DNA of 17,986 nt from UBA6049 sp965662345 (GCA_965662345.1 CBFIHE010000039.1:1-17986); one strand, 5' to 3'. Counted from the first letter of the stretch, positions 1 through 7,410 are shown. Made by a program: numbers and translations. The notes: generated from the sequence alone by a model not told the origin.

Positions 1-654
1 TTTAAATACATTGTACAATACAGCACCAACAAGTACGAACGTTCTAAAGTTATGGGAATGGATGCTGTTTTTGTGTGCATGGCTGAGAAATACTACGTAC
101 CGGGAAAGGCCACTTGGATAGACTCTACACAGTACGCAGATATTAAAGAAAGTTATGAAGTTCGTAAGAATCTAATTCTTGGCGTGAAAGCAGCCGATAT
201 CATTTTGTTAGATACCGCAGGACAATGGCAAGGGCTTTATGACCTAGATTCAAAATATACCGTGTTGGTTTTTTGGGACCCTAATTGTGGTCATTGCAAA
301 AAGGAGATTCCAAAACTTGGCAGAGATTATGAAACGTGGAAAAAAGAAGGGCGAGATATTGAAGTCTTTTCCGTTAGTACAGAATTTGAGAATGAAGACT
401 GGGTGAATTTCGTGAAGAAGAACAACCTTACCTTTCCCAATGTAAGTGATACTCCAGAAGTAAATGAAAATGCCTGGAAGTACATACAATCTGGTAAAAC
501 AACGTTGAATAGCTTGAATTACCGAGATTACTGGGATATTTACAGTACTCCACAGTTTTACTTACTGGATAAAGACAAGGTTATAATCGCTAAGCGATTA
601 ACATCTGATCAAATTTTAGATTTTATAGAGGGATATGAAAAGCGTTTTCAGTAA
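1..654 (+). CDS. Thioredoxin-like (TlpA/DUF5106-type) protein, 5'-truncated by window edge
   Basis: The frame is open from base 1, so this is the C-terminal 217 residues of a longer protein; the ATGs at 52 and 58 are internal. The thioredoxin fold occupies roughly the last 150 residues. It contains a CGHC redox centre (codons at 286-297) after VLVFWDPN, and a STPQFYLLDKD segment that supplies the cis-proline facing the active site. The helical part before it (AEKYYVPGKATWID) resembles the DUF5106 domain that precedes thioredoxin in many Bacteroidota TlpA-like proteins. Family members are usually exported periplasmic thiol-disulfide oxidoreductases, but the signal peptide would lie outside the window, so location is inferred. 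The substrate is unknown. The stop codon overlaps the stop of the convergent methyltransferase gene, and no separate terminator follows. Confidence 0.85.
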   Translation, partial: FKYIVQYSTNKYERSKVMGMDAVFVCMAEKYYVPGKATWIDSTQYADIKESYEVRKNLILGVKAADIILLDTAGQWQGLYDLDSKYTVLVFWDPNCGHCKKEIPKLGRDYETWKKEGRDIEVFSVSTEFENEDWVNFVKKNNLTFPNVSDTPEVNENAWKYIQSGKTTLNSLNYRDYWDIYSTPQFYLLDKDKVIIAKRLTSDQILDFIEGYEKRFQ

Positions 655-1430
655 CGCAAGACAAAGTGTTGTTTAGATAAGTCTGGGTTAGTGAAGGCTA
701 ATCCCATTTGAAATAAGTCAACAGTTTGATTAACGGCTTGGTGTTCTTTAATGAACTCCCAAGCCGTTGTCATTTCCTCACTCCAATAAATATCATCTAT
801 AATAAAGCAAGCATCTTTAGCACATGCTAGAAGGAGCTGTTCAAAATAGCGTATGGTAGGCTCTTGCTTATGATTACCATCTAAATATAAGAGATCAAAT
901 GGGCCATTCTCTTGTGCAATGCCTGCTAAGTCTTCGTCAAAAGAGGCATTGATTGCCATACTCTGTTCCAACCCTAATTTACGCCATTCGTCAAAGGCTA
1001 AACCTGAGAGCGCAGGACACCCTTCTAGGGAAATGAACGCCCCATTTTCATTACCCTTTTGTAAATAAGCACCAGATACTCCCGTAGCTGTTCCAAGTTC
1101 TAGCATGTTTCTTGAACCCAAGTGTCTAGTCAAGTGATAAAGCAGATGTCTATACTTCTTTGGTTTACTAACCTTGCGTGTATACTCACCAATTTGTCTT
1201 TCTCCAGCCTTTCCAGATTTTGAGCCTGCACCTAAATCAGTATGCTTAAAAGAAATATCTGAACGAGACATCTTAGTATACCACGCATCTAGTTCTTTTA
1301 GCTCGGGAGTTATTTCAGGCGAGTATAAAACCGAGTTCACCAGTTCAAACAAAAACGGACTATGAACCGAGTGCTCATTCTTGGCTTTCCATAGATAGCC
1401 AATAAAGGATTTTGCTTGATGGAAACTCAT
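648..1430 (-). CDS. Class I SAM-dependent methyltransferase (Methyltransf_24-like)
   Basis: A 260-residue protein with a Rossmann-type SAM-binding core. Motif I is MLELGTATGVSGAYL, followed by an acidic strand end (FISLEG), FDLLYLDGNH as the motif containing the conserved Asp, and CFIIDDIYWSEEMT further on. This arrangement resembles catechol O-methyltransferase-like enzymes, and similar proteins with a HSVHSPFLFELV N-terminal stretch are widespread in Bacteroidota. The substrate cannot be told from sequence. The ATG at 1428-1430 lies only 5 nt after the T-tract of the fabI terminator. The gene therefore needs either read-through or a promoter overlapping that terminator (candidate at 1463-1494). 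Its stop overlaps the tail of the convergent thioredoxin gene by 7 nt. No signal peptide or membrane segment is seen, so it is probably cytoplasmic. Confidence 0.85.
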   Translation of the reverse strand: MSFHQAKSFIGYLWKAKNEHSVHSPFLFELVNSVLYSPEITPELKELDAWYTKMSRSDISFKHTDLGAGSKSGKAGERQIGEYTRKVSKPKKYRHLLYHLTRHLGSRNMLELGTATGVSGAYLQKGNENGAFISLEGCPALSGLAFDEWRKLGLEQSMAINASFDEDLAGIAQENGPFDLLYLDGNHKQEPTIRYFEQLLLACAKDACFIIDDIYWSEEMTTAWEFIKEHQAVNQTVDLFQMGLAFTNPDLSKQHFVLRY

Positions 1431-1435
1431 TGTAC

Positions 1436-1461
1436 AAAAAAAGGGGCTTTACGCCCCTTTT
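1436..1461 (-). terminator. Rho-independent terminator after fabI
   Basis: Read on the minus strand, this is a perfect 9-bp stem (AAAAGGGGC pairing with GCCCCTTTT, loop GTAAA) followed by an uninterrupted T-tract at 1442-1436. It lies 22 nt after the fabI stop codon and closes the string that begins with bamD. It ends 5 nt before the methyltransferase ATG. Confidence 0.85.
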
Positions 1462-1462
1462 C

Positions 1463-1494
1463 CAAACTATAATCGATGGATTATTAATCTTCAA
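1463..1494 (-). promoter_or_regulatory. Candidate Bacteroidota-type promoter for the methyltransferase gene
   Basis: On the minus strand, TTG at 1494-1492 is followed after 20 nt by TATAGTTTG at 1471-1463. The Bacteroidota sigma-A consensus is TTG, about 19 nt, TAnnTTTG, so this -7 box has one extra base. If used, transcription would start inside the fabI terminator hairpin, and the -33 box would lie in the end of fabI. Confidence 0.3.
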
Positions 1495-2296
1495 ATTTCT
1501 CCATTACAGCCTCACTTACTCCTGTAAACGAAAAACCGCCATCATGGAATAGGTTTTGCATGGTAACCAACTTAGTTAGGTCAGAGAACATGGAAATACA
1601 ATAATTGGCGCAATCATCTGCAGAAGCGTTGCCCAATGGTGACATTTTCTCAGCGTAATTCATAAATGCTCCAAACCCTTTTACACCCGTACCAGCTGTT
1701 GTTGGCGTAGGCGACTGAGATACAGTATTTACTCTAACTTTATTTTTTACACCAAACTGGTATCCAAACGTGCGCGTAATGCTCTCTAATAATGCTTTGG
1801 CATCACTCATGTCGTTATAATCTGGGAAAGTGCGCTGTGCAGCAATATAAGTTAACGCTAAAATACTTCCCCACTCATTCATGGCTTCTTTCTTATGGGC
1901 TGTTTGTAATACCCTGTGAAAAGACATAGCACTAATGTCTAAGGTCTTATGGTAGAAGTCGTAGTTCAAATCTGTGTAATGTCTATTCTTACGAACGTTT
2001 GGACTCATTCCGATGGAGTGCAATACAAAATCCAATTTACCTCCTAATAACTCCTGCGCTTTCGTGAAAAGATTTTCCAAATCTTCCATATTGGTTGCAT
2101 CCGCAGGAATAACTTCAGAATTAGTGGCCTCAGCTAAATTATTTATAGCTCCCATTCTCAATGCCACAGGGGCATTGGTTAAAACAAAAGTTGCACCTTC
2201 TTCATGTGCCCGTTGAGCTACTTTCCACGCTATCGATTTTTCATCAAGCGCACCAAATATTATCCCTCTTTTACCTCTTAAAATATCGTTTGCCAT
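1484..2296 (-). CDS. fabI: Enoyl-[acyl-carrier-protein] reductase (FabI)
   Basis: Catalyses the last, NADH-dependent reduction of each fatty-acid elongation cycle (type II FAS, cytoplasm). The protein is 270 residues from the ATG at 2296. It begins MANDILRGKRGIIFGALDEKS, the FabI variant of the SDR nucleotide-binding loop. The catalytic Tyr-x6-Tyr-x6-Lys pattern is seen as Y150, Y160 and K167 (LTYIAAQRTFPDYNDMSDAK), and the HSIGMSP and HDGGFSFTG segments are characteristic. The frame stays open upstream to a TTG at 2314, but that extension is rejected: FabI homologues start at the downstream Met, and the -7 box TACTTTTG (2319-2312) overlaps the TTG. The gene follows recN with a 43-nt gap and ends at a strong terminator. 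FabI is the triclosan target in other bacteria. Confidence 0.95.
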   Translation of the reverse strand: MANDILRGKRGIIFGALDEKSIAWKVAQRAHEEGATFVLTNAPVALRMGAINNLAEATNSEVIPADATNMEDLENLFTKAQELLGGKLDFVLHSIGMSPNVRKNRHYTDLNYDFYHKTLDISAMSFHRVLQTAHKKEAMNEWGSILALTYIAAQRTFPDYNDMSDAKALLESITRTFGYQFGVKNKVRVNTVSQSPTPTTAGTGVKGFGAFMNYAEKMSPLGNASADDCANYCISMFSDLTKLVTMQNLFHDGGFSFTGVSEAVMEKFED

Positions 2297-2311
2297 GTTT
2301 CGTATTTTGAA

Positions 2312-2319
2312 CAAAAGTA
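2312..2319 (-). promoter_or_regulatory. -7 box (TACTTTTG) upstream of fabI
   Basis: The minus strand of the recN-fabI spacer carries TACTTTTG, a full match to TAnnTTTG, 15 nt before the fabI ATG. No clear TTG is found at the -33 position, so this is a partial promoter match. It would let fabI be transcribed independently of the upstream string. Confidence 0.45.
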
Positions 2320-2339
2320 ATTTTTCCGTCTAACGGGAG

Positions 2340-3998
2340 TTAATTGTTTTCTAACAGAGCTTTTGCATTTTCTAATGCAGCTTGGGAACGTTCCTCACCA
2401 CTGAGCATATTGGCGAGCTCCTCTACCCTTTCATTTTCAGTTAATTTTAACAAGGCACTTGTAGAAATACCTTTGTCATCTCGTTTTTCAACACGCAAAT
2501 GCTCATCTGCTTGAGCTGCCACTTGAGGTAAGTGGGTTATGCAAATCACCTGCATACCTGCACTCATTCGCTTGAGCAATTTGGACAGTTTGCTCGCCAC
2601 TTTACCAGATACGCCTGTATCTATTTCATCAAAGATGATACAAGGCAATCCTGTTTTAGAACTAAGAATAGTCTTAAGAGCAAGCATGCACCTGCTCATT
2701 TCTCCACCGCTTGCCACCTTATGTAGCGGACCTGGATCAATACCTGCATTCGCACTGAATCTGAACTCTACATCATCCTTACCCGTAGGTTTTAGTGTGT
2801 CTGATAACGCTATTCTTACATCAAAAACAGCTTTAGACATACCTAAATCTACCAATATATCTTCTACGGCTGCTTTAAAACCAGCTATTTGACTTACTCT
2901 ACTCTTGTGTAGTACACCTGCTTTTTCTTCCAGTTCAGTATTAAGGAACGTTAATTTAGCATTGCATGATTCTAAATCTTTCTCAAGCGTTCCAAAACTG
3001 CTCAACTTTTCTTCTAGCTCTTCGCGCAAGGTGATTAGATCATCTACCTCAGAAACCCGATGTTTTAGGAGTAAACGGTTTATCGTATCTAATCGATCTG
3101 ATACAGCTTGTAAACGCTGTGGGTCTAGATCTATTTGTTCCTGAATCTCTTGAATTTCGTAGTCTATGTCTTTGAGCTCAATCAGTGAAGCTGTAACGCG
3201 TTCTGCCAGTTTATTCACAGCAGTAGAGAACTTTCCTTGGGTTCCAAGAACCATTTCTACTTGTTTAAGCAAAGCAAGCACATTGGCTTCGCCATCAGAC
3301 AAAATACCAGAAACACCAAATAGTTCGCGCTTTATCTCTTCTGCGTGCTCCAAGGTTTGTTGCTCATTTTCTAACGCTTGCAGATCTGTCTCCTCTAAAT
3401 CAGCTTCAGCAAGTTCTTTGTATTGAAAGCGAACAAAGTCTTCTTCTGCTCGCATCTCAGCTTCTGTTTTCTCTAAAGCATTTTTTTTCTGCCTTTCGGC
3501 ACTGTATTCTGCGTAAAGACCTGCATATGCCTCAACCTTATCGCGTATTCCTGCAAAGTGATCTAGTACCTTAAGTTGGAAATCAGCATCGCGAAGCAAC
3601 AATGTCTGGTGCTGTCCATGAATATCTACCAACAAGTTCCCCAGTTCTTTAAGTGCAGAAAGCTTTACGGGAGTATCATTAATGAATGCTCTACTCTTTC
3701 CAGATGGACTTATCTCTCTACGCACTATTCCTATCTCTTCCGCGTCAAGGTCGTGCGCTTTGAAAAACGATTTAAACATGGCTGAATCTGCATTAAAAGA
3801 TGCTTCAACCACCACTTTTTCATCTTTTTTCTTGGCAACAGCTGTGTCTGCCCGCTCGCCTACTATGAGTCCGAGCGCACCCAGCAGGATAGACTTTCCT
3901 GCTCCTGTTTCTCCTGTTATTGCTGAAAAGCCAGGATGCCAATTCAGCTCCAATTTATCTATCAGCGCATAATTGCTTACCGTAAAGTGCTTTAGCAT
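2340..3998 (-). CDS. recN: DNA repair protein RecN
   Basis: SMC-like ATPase that acts at double-strand breaks during recombinational repair. The length of 552 residues is usual for RecN. The N-terminal half-site has Walker A GETGAGKS at residues 29-36. The middle (about 160-370) is rich in charged heptad-like stretches forming the coiled-coil arms. The C-terminal half-site has the ABC signature SGGEMSR (430-436), Walker B CIIFDEIDTGVSG (453-465) and a switch segment ITHLPQVAAQAD. The ATG at 3998 gives the standard family N-terminus MLKHFTVSNYALIDKLEL. It follows the DUF4835 gene by 40 nt, with a candidate -7 box in that gap, and precedes fabI by 43 nt. RecN is SOS-regulated in many bacteria, but no LexA box is recognisable here. 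Confidence 0.96.
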   Translation of the reverse strand: MLKHFTVSNYALIDKLELNWHPGFSAITGETGAGKSILLGALGLIVGERADTAVAKKKDEKVVVEASFNADSAMFKSFFKAHDLDAEEIGIVRREISPSGKSRAFINDTPVKLSALKELGNLLVDIHGQHQTLLLRDADFQLKVLDHFAGIRDKVEAYAGLYAEYSAERQKKNALEKTEAEMRAEEDFVRFQYKELAEADLEETDLQALENEQQTLEHAEEIKRELFGVSGILSDGEANVLALLKQVEMVLGTQGKFSTAVNKLAERVTASLIELKDIDYEIQEIQEQIDLDPQRLQAVSDRLDTINRLLLKHRVSEVDDLITLREELEEKLSSFGTLEKDLESCNAKLTFLNTELEEKAGVLHKSRVSQIAGFKAAVEDILVDLGMSKAVFDVRIALSDTLKPTGKDDVEFRFSANAGIDPGPLHKVASGGEMSRCMLALKTILSSKTGLPCIIFDEIDTGVSGKVASKLSKLLKRMSAGMQVICITHLPQVAAQADEHLRVEKRDDKGISTSALLKLTENERVEELANMLSGEERSQAALENAKALLENN

Positions 3999-4015
3999 GG
4001 AATAGATTTAGACTT

Positions 4016-4023
4016 CAAAAATA
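4016..4023 (-). promoter_or_regulatory. -7 box (TATTTTTG) upstream of recN
   Basis: The minus strand between the DUF4835 stop and recN ATG has TATTTTTG, matching TAnnTTTG, 17 nt before the ATG. No matching TTG is present at the expected -33 spacing. It may be a weak internal promoter for recN. Confidence 0.35.
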
Positions 4024-4038
4024 TCGGCAAACTTTGGT

Positions 4039-4950
4039 TTATCTGCCGTTTATTTTAGACCATTTTTGAATATTACCAGGATCAATACGCGTAAGAAGAT
4101 CCACAACTTGAGCTTTTTCTTCTGAGGTACCTTCTTTAAAAATATTCACAATTTCATCTGCTTTGGAGTTGAAGAACATCCTGAGGTTGATGGAGTTTGG
4201 TAGGTTTTGGTGAACGCTACTCAACTTTTGAAGCGCTGTGAAAATAGCTTTTCTTCCATCTGCTTGTTTTTCACTCATTTGATCCATCCCCAACCTATGG
4301 TACTCGTACATGCATTTCCGCAAATTCTTAAATCGAGCTTCTAGGTAGTTCTCAATAATCCAATAGCGGTTGTTTTGATCTTCAAAGGGCTTCCACCCTG
4401 GGGTACTACTCGAAACATTTTGATTGGTAATATTTAGCGCCTTTGTTAGATAAGGAGTACCTCCCTCTGGGGAAAAAGTATCATAATCCATACCAATTGC
4501 AAGGTATACGTAGTAGGCTATTAGGGCGGTTAAGCTGTTCTGCGAGGCATTGTTTTCATTGAATAACAAAACATCAAACTGCTGATAGCTAAAAGTAATG
4601 TCATTGTCTTTATGATTCAGTACAGGTGAGTAGTAACTAGAGCCATAAACAGGTCTTCTTGATTGAACTTGGAGGTTCCCGTTAAAAGAAGTACCACTAG
4701 ATTCTCCCTCTATCGTAAGTAAGATGGAAAACTCAATGCGCTCATTTTCTTTGAACTTTTCAGTTGTCCATTTACGGTTATTCACAAACTCAAATAATGC
4801 CCTCTCCAAACTTTGAAACAAAACGGGGTCTGTATTTTCTACCTGGCTGTAGTTCACTGTGATATCGCATTGCACATCTTGCGCTACAGCAGATTGAGCC
4901 AAACCAAAAACAAATAACAAGACTTTAAACCAACGTTTGCTGCACTTCAT
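4039..4950 (-). CDS. DUF4835 family secreted protein (PorD-like, possible type IX secretion link)
   Basis: A 303-residue protein with a clear Sec signal peptide: basic MKCSKRWFK, hydrophobic VLLFVFGLAQSAVA, then a likely cut after AQ before DVQCDITVN. The mature part begins with the family pattern in which a beta-stranded N-terminus (CDITVNYSQVENTD) is followed by RALFEFVNNRKWT. The body fits DUF4835, which occurs almost only in Bacteroidota and which I recall being called PorD in connection with type IX secretion; I could not verify that. Position between coaBC and recN is, from memory, a common order in Flavobacteriia. The ATG lies 26 nt inside the coaBC reading frame, suggesting coupled translation. 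Expected location is the periplasm or the periplasmic face of the outer membrane. Family assignment is fairly secure; function is not. Confidence 0.8.
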   Translation of the reverse strand: MKCSKRWFKVLLFVFGLAQSAVAQDVQCDITVNYSQVENTDPVLFQSLERALFEFVNNRKWTTEKFKENERIEFSILLTIEGESSGTSFNGNLQVQSRRPVYGSSYYSPVLNHKDNDITFSYQQFDVLLFNENNASQNSLTALIAYYVYLAIGMDYDTFSPEGGTPYLTKALNITNQNVSSSTPGWKPFEDQNNRYWIIENYLEARFKNLRKCMYEYHRLGMDQMSEKQADGRKAIFTALQKLSSVHQNLPNSINLRMFFNSKADEIVNIFKEGTSEEKAQVVDLLTRIDPGNIQKWSKINGR

Positions 4951-6124
4951 TCCAAATGTCTTTTGCTACTTCTTGCTTGCTTTTTAACTCAAAAGAAGTG
5001 GTTTTAGTGTCTTTATCGATAATAGTTATTTTATTGGTGTCGTGTCCAAACCCAGCTCCTTGGTTGTTCAATGAGTTCAATACTATGAAGTCTAGTCCCT
5101 TTCGCTCAAGCTTACCAATGGCATTCTCCAATTCATTATCAGTTTCCAAAGCAAAACCAATAAACACTTGACCTGGCTTTTTATGATTTTTGATACTTCT
5201 TAAAACGTCTGCTGTTGGTTTTAATTCAATGGACAGCTCTGTCTCAGATTTTTTCATCTTCTTATTAGCTGTTGTTACAGGTGTGTAGTCAGCCACTGCT
5301 GCACTCATAATCAATACATCACTGGATGCCATATGGGTTTCAACGGCATCAAGCATGTCAGCTGCACTTACTACATTGATTCTGGTTAATGAATTGTAGT
5401 CAGAAGTAAGCGCGGTTGGCCCTGTAATTAAGGTCACATCCGCACCACGTTTAACTGCCTCTTCTGCCAAAGCAAAGCCCATTTTACCAGAACTATGATT
5501 CCCAATAAACCGAACGGGGTCAATGGCCTCATAAGTAGGACCAGCGGTAATTAATACTCTTTTTCCTGAAAGTGGTGCCGGACTCAGATCGTTTTTCAAG
5601 AACGAAACAATATTTTCAGGTTCAGCCATTCTACCCTGACCAGATAGGCCGCTTGCTAATTCGCCATCTTCTGCAGGGATAACAACTACACCGTGCTCAT
5701 TCAGTTTCTTGAGGTTCTCTGCAGTGGTCGGGTGCTTGTACATATCTAAGTCCATGGCAGGCGCAACGTAAACAGGGCATTTTGCACTAAGATAAGTAGC
5801 CAGTAAAACGTTGTCGCACAACCCATTTGACATTTTAGCCAGGGTGTTAGCACTCAGCGGAGCCACAAGCATAAAGTCTGCCCAAAGTGCAAGCTCTACA
5901 TGGTTGTTCCATGTACCTGATCCGTCTTTGGCAGTATATGAAGATATTACAGGATTCTTGCTTAAGGTAGAAAGGGTTACGGGTGTAATGAATTCAGATG
6001 CCGCAGTGGTAAGTATAACTTTTACTTGCGCACCTTCCTTCACCAATAACCGGATAAGAAAAGCGGCCTTGTAGGCCGCTATGCTTCCGGTGATACCGAT
6101 TAATATGTTCTTGCCTTTCAACAC
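4925..6124 (-). CDS. coaBC: Bifunctional phosphopantothenoylcysteine decarboxylase / phosphopantothenate-cysteine ligase (CoaBC)
   Basis: Carries out two consecutive cytoplasmic steps of coenzyme A synthesis. The N-terminal CoaC flavoprotein domain (about 1-180) shows GITGSIAAYK, the catalytic His in NNHVEL (H75) and PAMDLDMY (122-129). The substrate-clamp segment reads ELASGLSGQGRM (155-166), with Ser where E. coli has the Cys of ACGD; as I recall, this is usual in Bacteroidota. The CoaB domain (about 187-399) has ITAGPTYEAIDPVR, NHSSGKMG and the lysine-rich KKMKKSETEL segment. The start is GTG at 6124, chosen because MLKGKNILIGITG matches family N-termini and it sits 12 nt after the rpoZ stop. 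Its 3' end overlaps the DUF4835 gene by 26 nt. Confidence 0.95.
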   Translation of the reverse strand: MLKGKNILIGITGSIAAYKAAFLIRLLVKEGAQVKVILTTAASEFITPVTLSTLSKNPVISSYTAKDGSGTWNNHVELALWADFMLVAPLSANTLAKMSNGLCDNVLLATYLSAKCPVYVAPAMDLDMYKHPTTAENLKKLNEHGVVVIPAEDGELASGLSGQGRMAEPENIVSFLKNDLSPAPLSGKRVLITAGPTYEAIDPVRFIGNHSSGKMGFALAEEAVKRGADVTLITGPTALTSDYNSLTRINVVSAADMLDAVETHMASSDVLIMSAAVADYTPVTTANKKMKKSETELSIELKPTADVLRSIKNHKKPGQVFIGFALETDNELENAIGKLERKGLDFIVLNSLNNQGAGFGHDTNKITIIDKDTKTTSFELKSKQEVAKDIWNEVQQTLV

Positions 6125-6136
6125 GAAAGGGGATAT

Positions 6137-6469
6137 TTATTTACTCTGTTGCTTCTTTTCAGCATAACGGTAGAATACTTCGTCATGCTTAAGCTGCTCT
6201 AATGCAATCGCTACTGGCTTAGGTAAGCGCTCGTAGAAACGAGAAATTTCGATTTGCTCGCGGTTTTCGAAAATCTCTTCTAACGTATCTGTATGAGATG
6301 CAAACTCTTCTAGTTTTCCGTAGAGCTCCTCTTTCATTTCAGCACCCACTTGGTCTGCACGCTTTGCTGCAATAGCTATTGCTTCATAAACATTTCCAGT
6401 AATGTCACCAAGACGATCTGGATCTCTAGTTACGGTAGTAGATGGTGCTTCAACCTTCTTATATTCCAT
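6137..6469 (-). CDS. rpoZ: DNA-directed RNA polymerase omega subunit, Bacteroidota type (RpoZ)
   Basis: A small 110-residue protein matching the divergent omega subunit of Bacteroidota: DITGNVYEAIAIAAKRADQ is the omega core helix, followed by ELYGKLEEFASHTDTLEEIFENREQIEISRF split by short charged turns, and the ERLPKP tail. Omega helps assemble and stabilise the beta' subunit of RNA polymerase and, in some bacteria, contributes to the ppGpp site. The ATG at 6469 is 5 nt after the bamD stop, and coaBC starts 12 nt after the rpoZ stop, so the three genes are almost certainly cotranscribed. Confidence 0.92.
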   Translation of the reverse strand: MEYKKVEAPSTTVTRDPDRLGDITGNVYEAIAIAAKRADQVGAEMKEELYGKLEEFASHTDTLEEIFENREQIEISRFYERLPKPVAIALEQLKHDEVFYRYAEKKQQSK

Positions 6470-6474
6470 GTGTA

Positions 6475-7296
6475 TCAGTTGTTATTCGCTTGTAAGTTAT
6501 TCTTCATCCGGAGTAGTTGATCGTACAGTTCCTCTGCTTCACTTATATAATCACTTTCTGGAAAACGGTCTACAAAAGTAACATAAGCTTTTAAAGCGCT
6601 ATCTATACGTTCTAACTTTTTATCTTCCACACTTTTACGTGCCAAATGGTAACGTGTTCTAAAACGAAGAAAATATCCTTCTTCTCTATATTCGGTATCA
6701 GGGTAGTCTTCCAAAAGAATTTCGAATGTCACGCTCGCAGATTTGTAATCTTCCATTTTGAGATACTGCTTGCTGGCCTCAAAAGCTTTTTTCTCCATTT
6801 TATGCTCAAGCTCTTCTACCAGAACATTGCACGTATCCCTTCTAGAGGAGTTAGGGTAATCATTTAAAAAGAGCTGCAACTCATTCATCGCCTTGATGGT
6901 GAACTCTTGATCTAAACTGTAATTTGGAGAAAGTACAAAACTGCAGTAGGCACTCATAAATTGCATTTCTTCTCTAAACTTACTCGTAGGATAGGTTTTA
7001 GCAAACTGATCGAATCTGTGCCCTGCCAGCAAGTAATCACCCAAGTAATAGTCTGTGTAGGCATACATATAAGCAAGCTTCTCTGCTCTTGCCGTTCCCC
7101 TGTAAACCGTAACTAACTCTTCTAATAGCGGATAGGCCTTGTAATACTTCTCTTTCTCGTAAAGCTCAAGCGTCTTAGAGTACTTTAACTCTAAATCAGA
7201 GGATTTCAACAGTTTATTGTAACCTGTACACGCACTTACAAGCCACGTGAACCCTACAACTAATACTGGTATATAAATCTGTCTGTTGAAAAACAT
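6475..7296 (-). CDS. bamD: Outer membrane assembly lipoprotein BamD
   Basis: BamD is the TPR-repeat lipoprotein of the BAM complex that folds beta-barrel proteins into the outer membrane. From the ATG at 7296 it has 273 residues. It opens with a lipoprotein signal, MFFNRQ then a hydrophobic run ending in the lipobox LVSAC (Cys 23). TPR-like helical pairs follow, with recognisable turns: KYYKAYPLLEELVTVY, YLGDYLLAGHRFDQFAKTYP, DYKSASVTFEILLEDYP, and SALKAYVTFVDRFPES near the end. An ATG 27 nt upstream (7323) keeps the frame open. I prefer 7296 because the shorter form has the more typical lipoprotein signal and because a consensus -7 box (7308-7301) lies between the two ATGs. First gene of the minus-strand string that continues with rpoZ. 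Confidence 0.93.
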   Translation of the reverse strand: MFFNRQIYIPVLVVGFTWLVSACTGYNKLLKSSDLELKYSKTLELYEKEKYYKAYPLLEELVTVYRGTARAEKLAYMYAYTDYYLGDYLLAGHRFDQFAKTYPTSKFREEMQFMSAYCSFVLSPNYSLDQEFTIKAMNELQLFLNDYPNSSRRDTCNVLVEELEHKMEKKAFEASKQYLKMEDYKSASVTFEILLEDYPDTEYREEGYFLRFRTRYHLARKSVEDKKLERIDSALKAYVTFVDRFPESDYISEAEELYDQLLRMKNNLQANNN

Positions 7297-7300
7297 CGCG

Positions 7301-7330
7301 CAAAAGTATGTTTTAAAGCCCATGAATGAA
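7301..7330 (-). promoter_or_regulatory. Bacteroidota-type promoter for bamD, abutting the start codon
   Basis: The minus strand has TTC at 7330-7328, exactly 19 nt, then TACTTTTG at 7308-7301 (full match to TAnnTTTG). Only 4 nt (CGCG) separate the -7 box from the bamD ATG at 7296, which predicts an almost leaderless mRNA. Confidence 0.6.
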
Positions 7331-7380
7331 CCTATTTCTGTTTACATTGTATTGTTGAAAGGTTTCAGTTTGAACCTCTT

Positions 7381-7410
7381 TTGCCATTGCTACCATTCCT
7401 ATTACATTTG
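7381..7410 (+). promoter_or_regulatory. Consensus Bacteroidota sigma-A promoter for the acyltransferase gene
   Basis: TTG at 7381-7383, exactly 19 nt, then TACATTTG at 7403-7410: a perfect match to TTG-N19-TAnnTTTG. A start near 7414 would give a leader of about 30 nt before the GTG at 7445. It is divergent from the bamD promoter in the same 148-bp spacer. Confidence 0.75.

Noticed and set aside
2539..3972. Series of plus-strand open frames opposite recN
   Set aside because: They follow the codon pattern of recN on the other strand, show serine-rich translations, and have no promoters or family features.
7297..7323. Longer BamD starting MGFKTYFCAMFF at ATG 7323
   Set aside because: The consensus -7 box for bamD lies inside this stretch, and the shorter form has the more typical lipoprotein signal.
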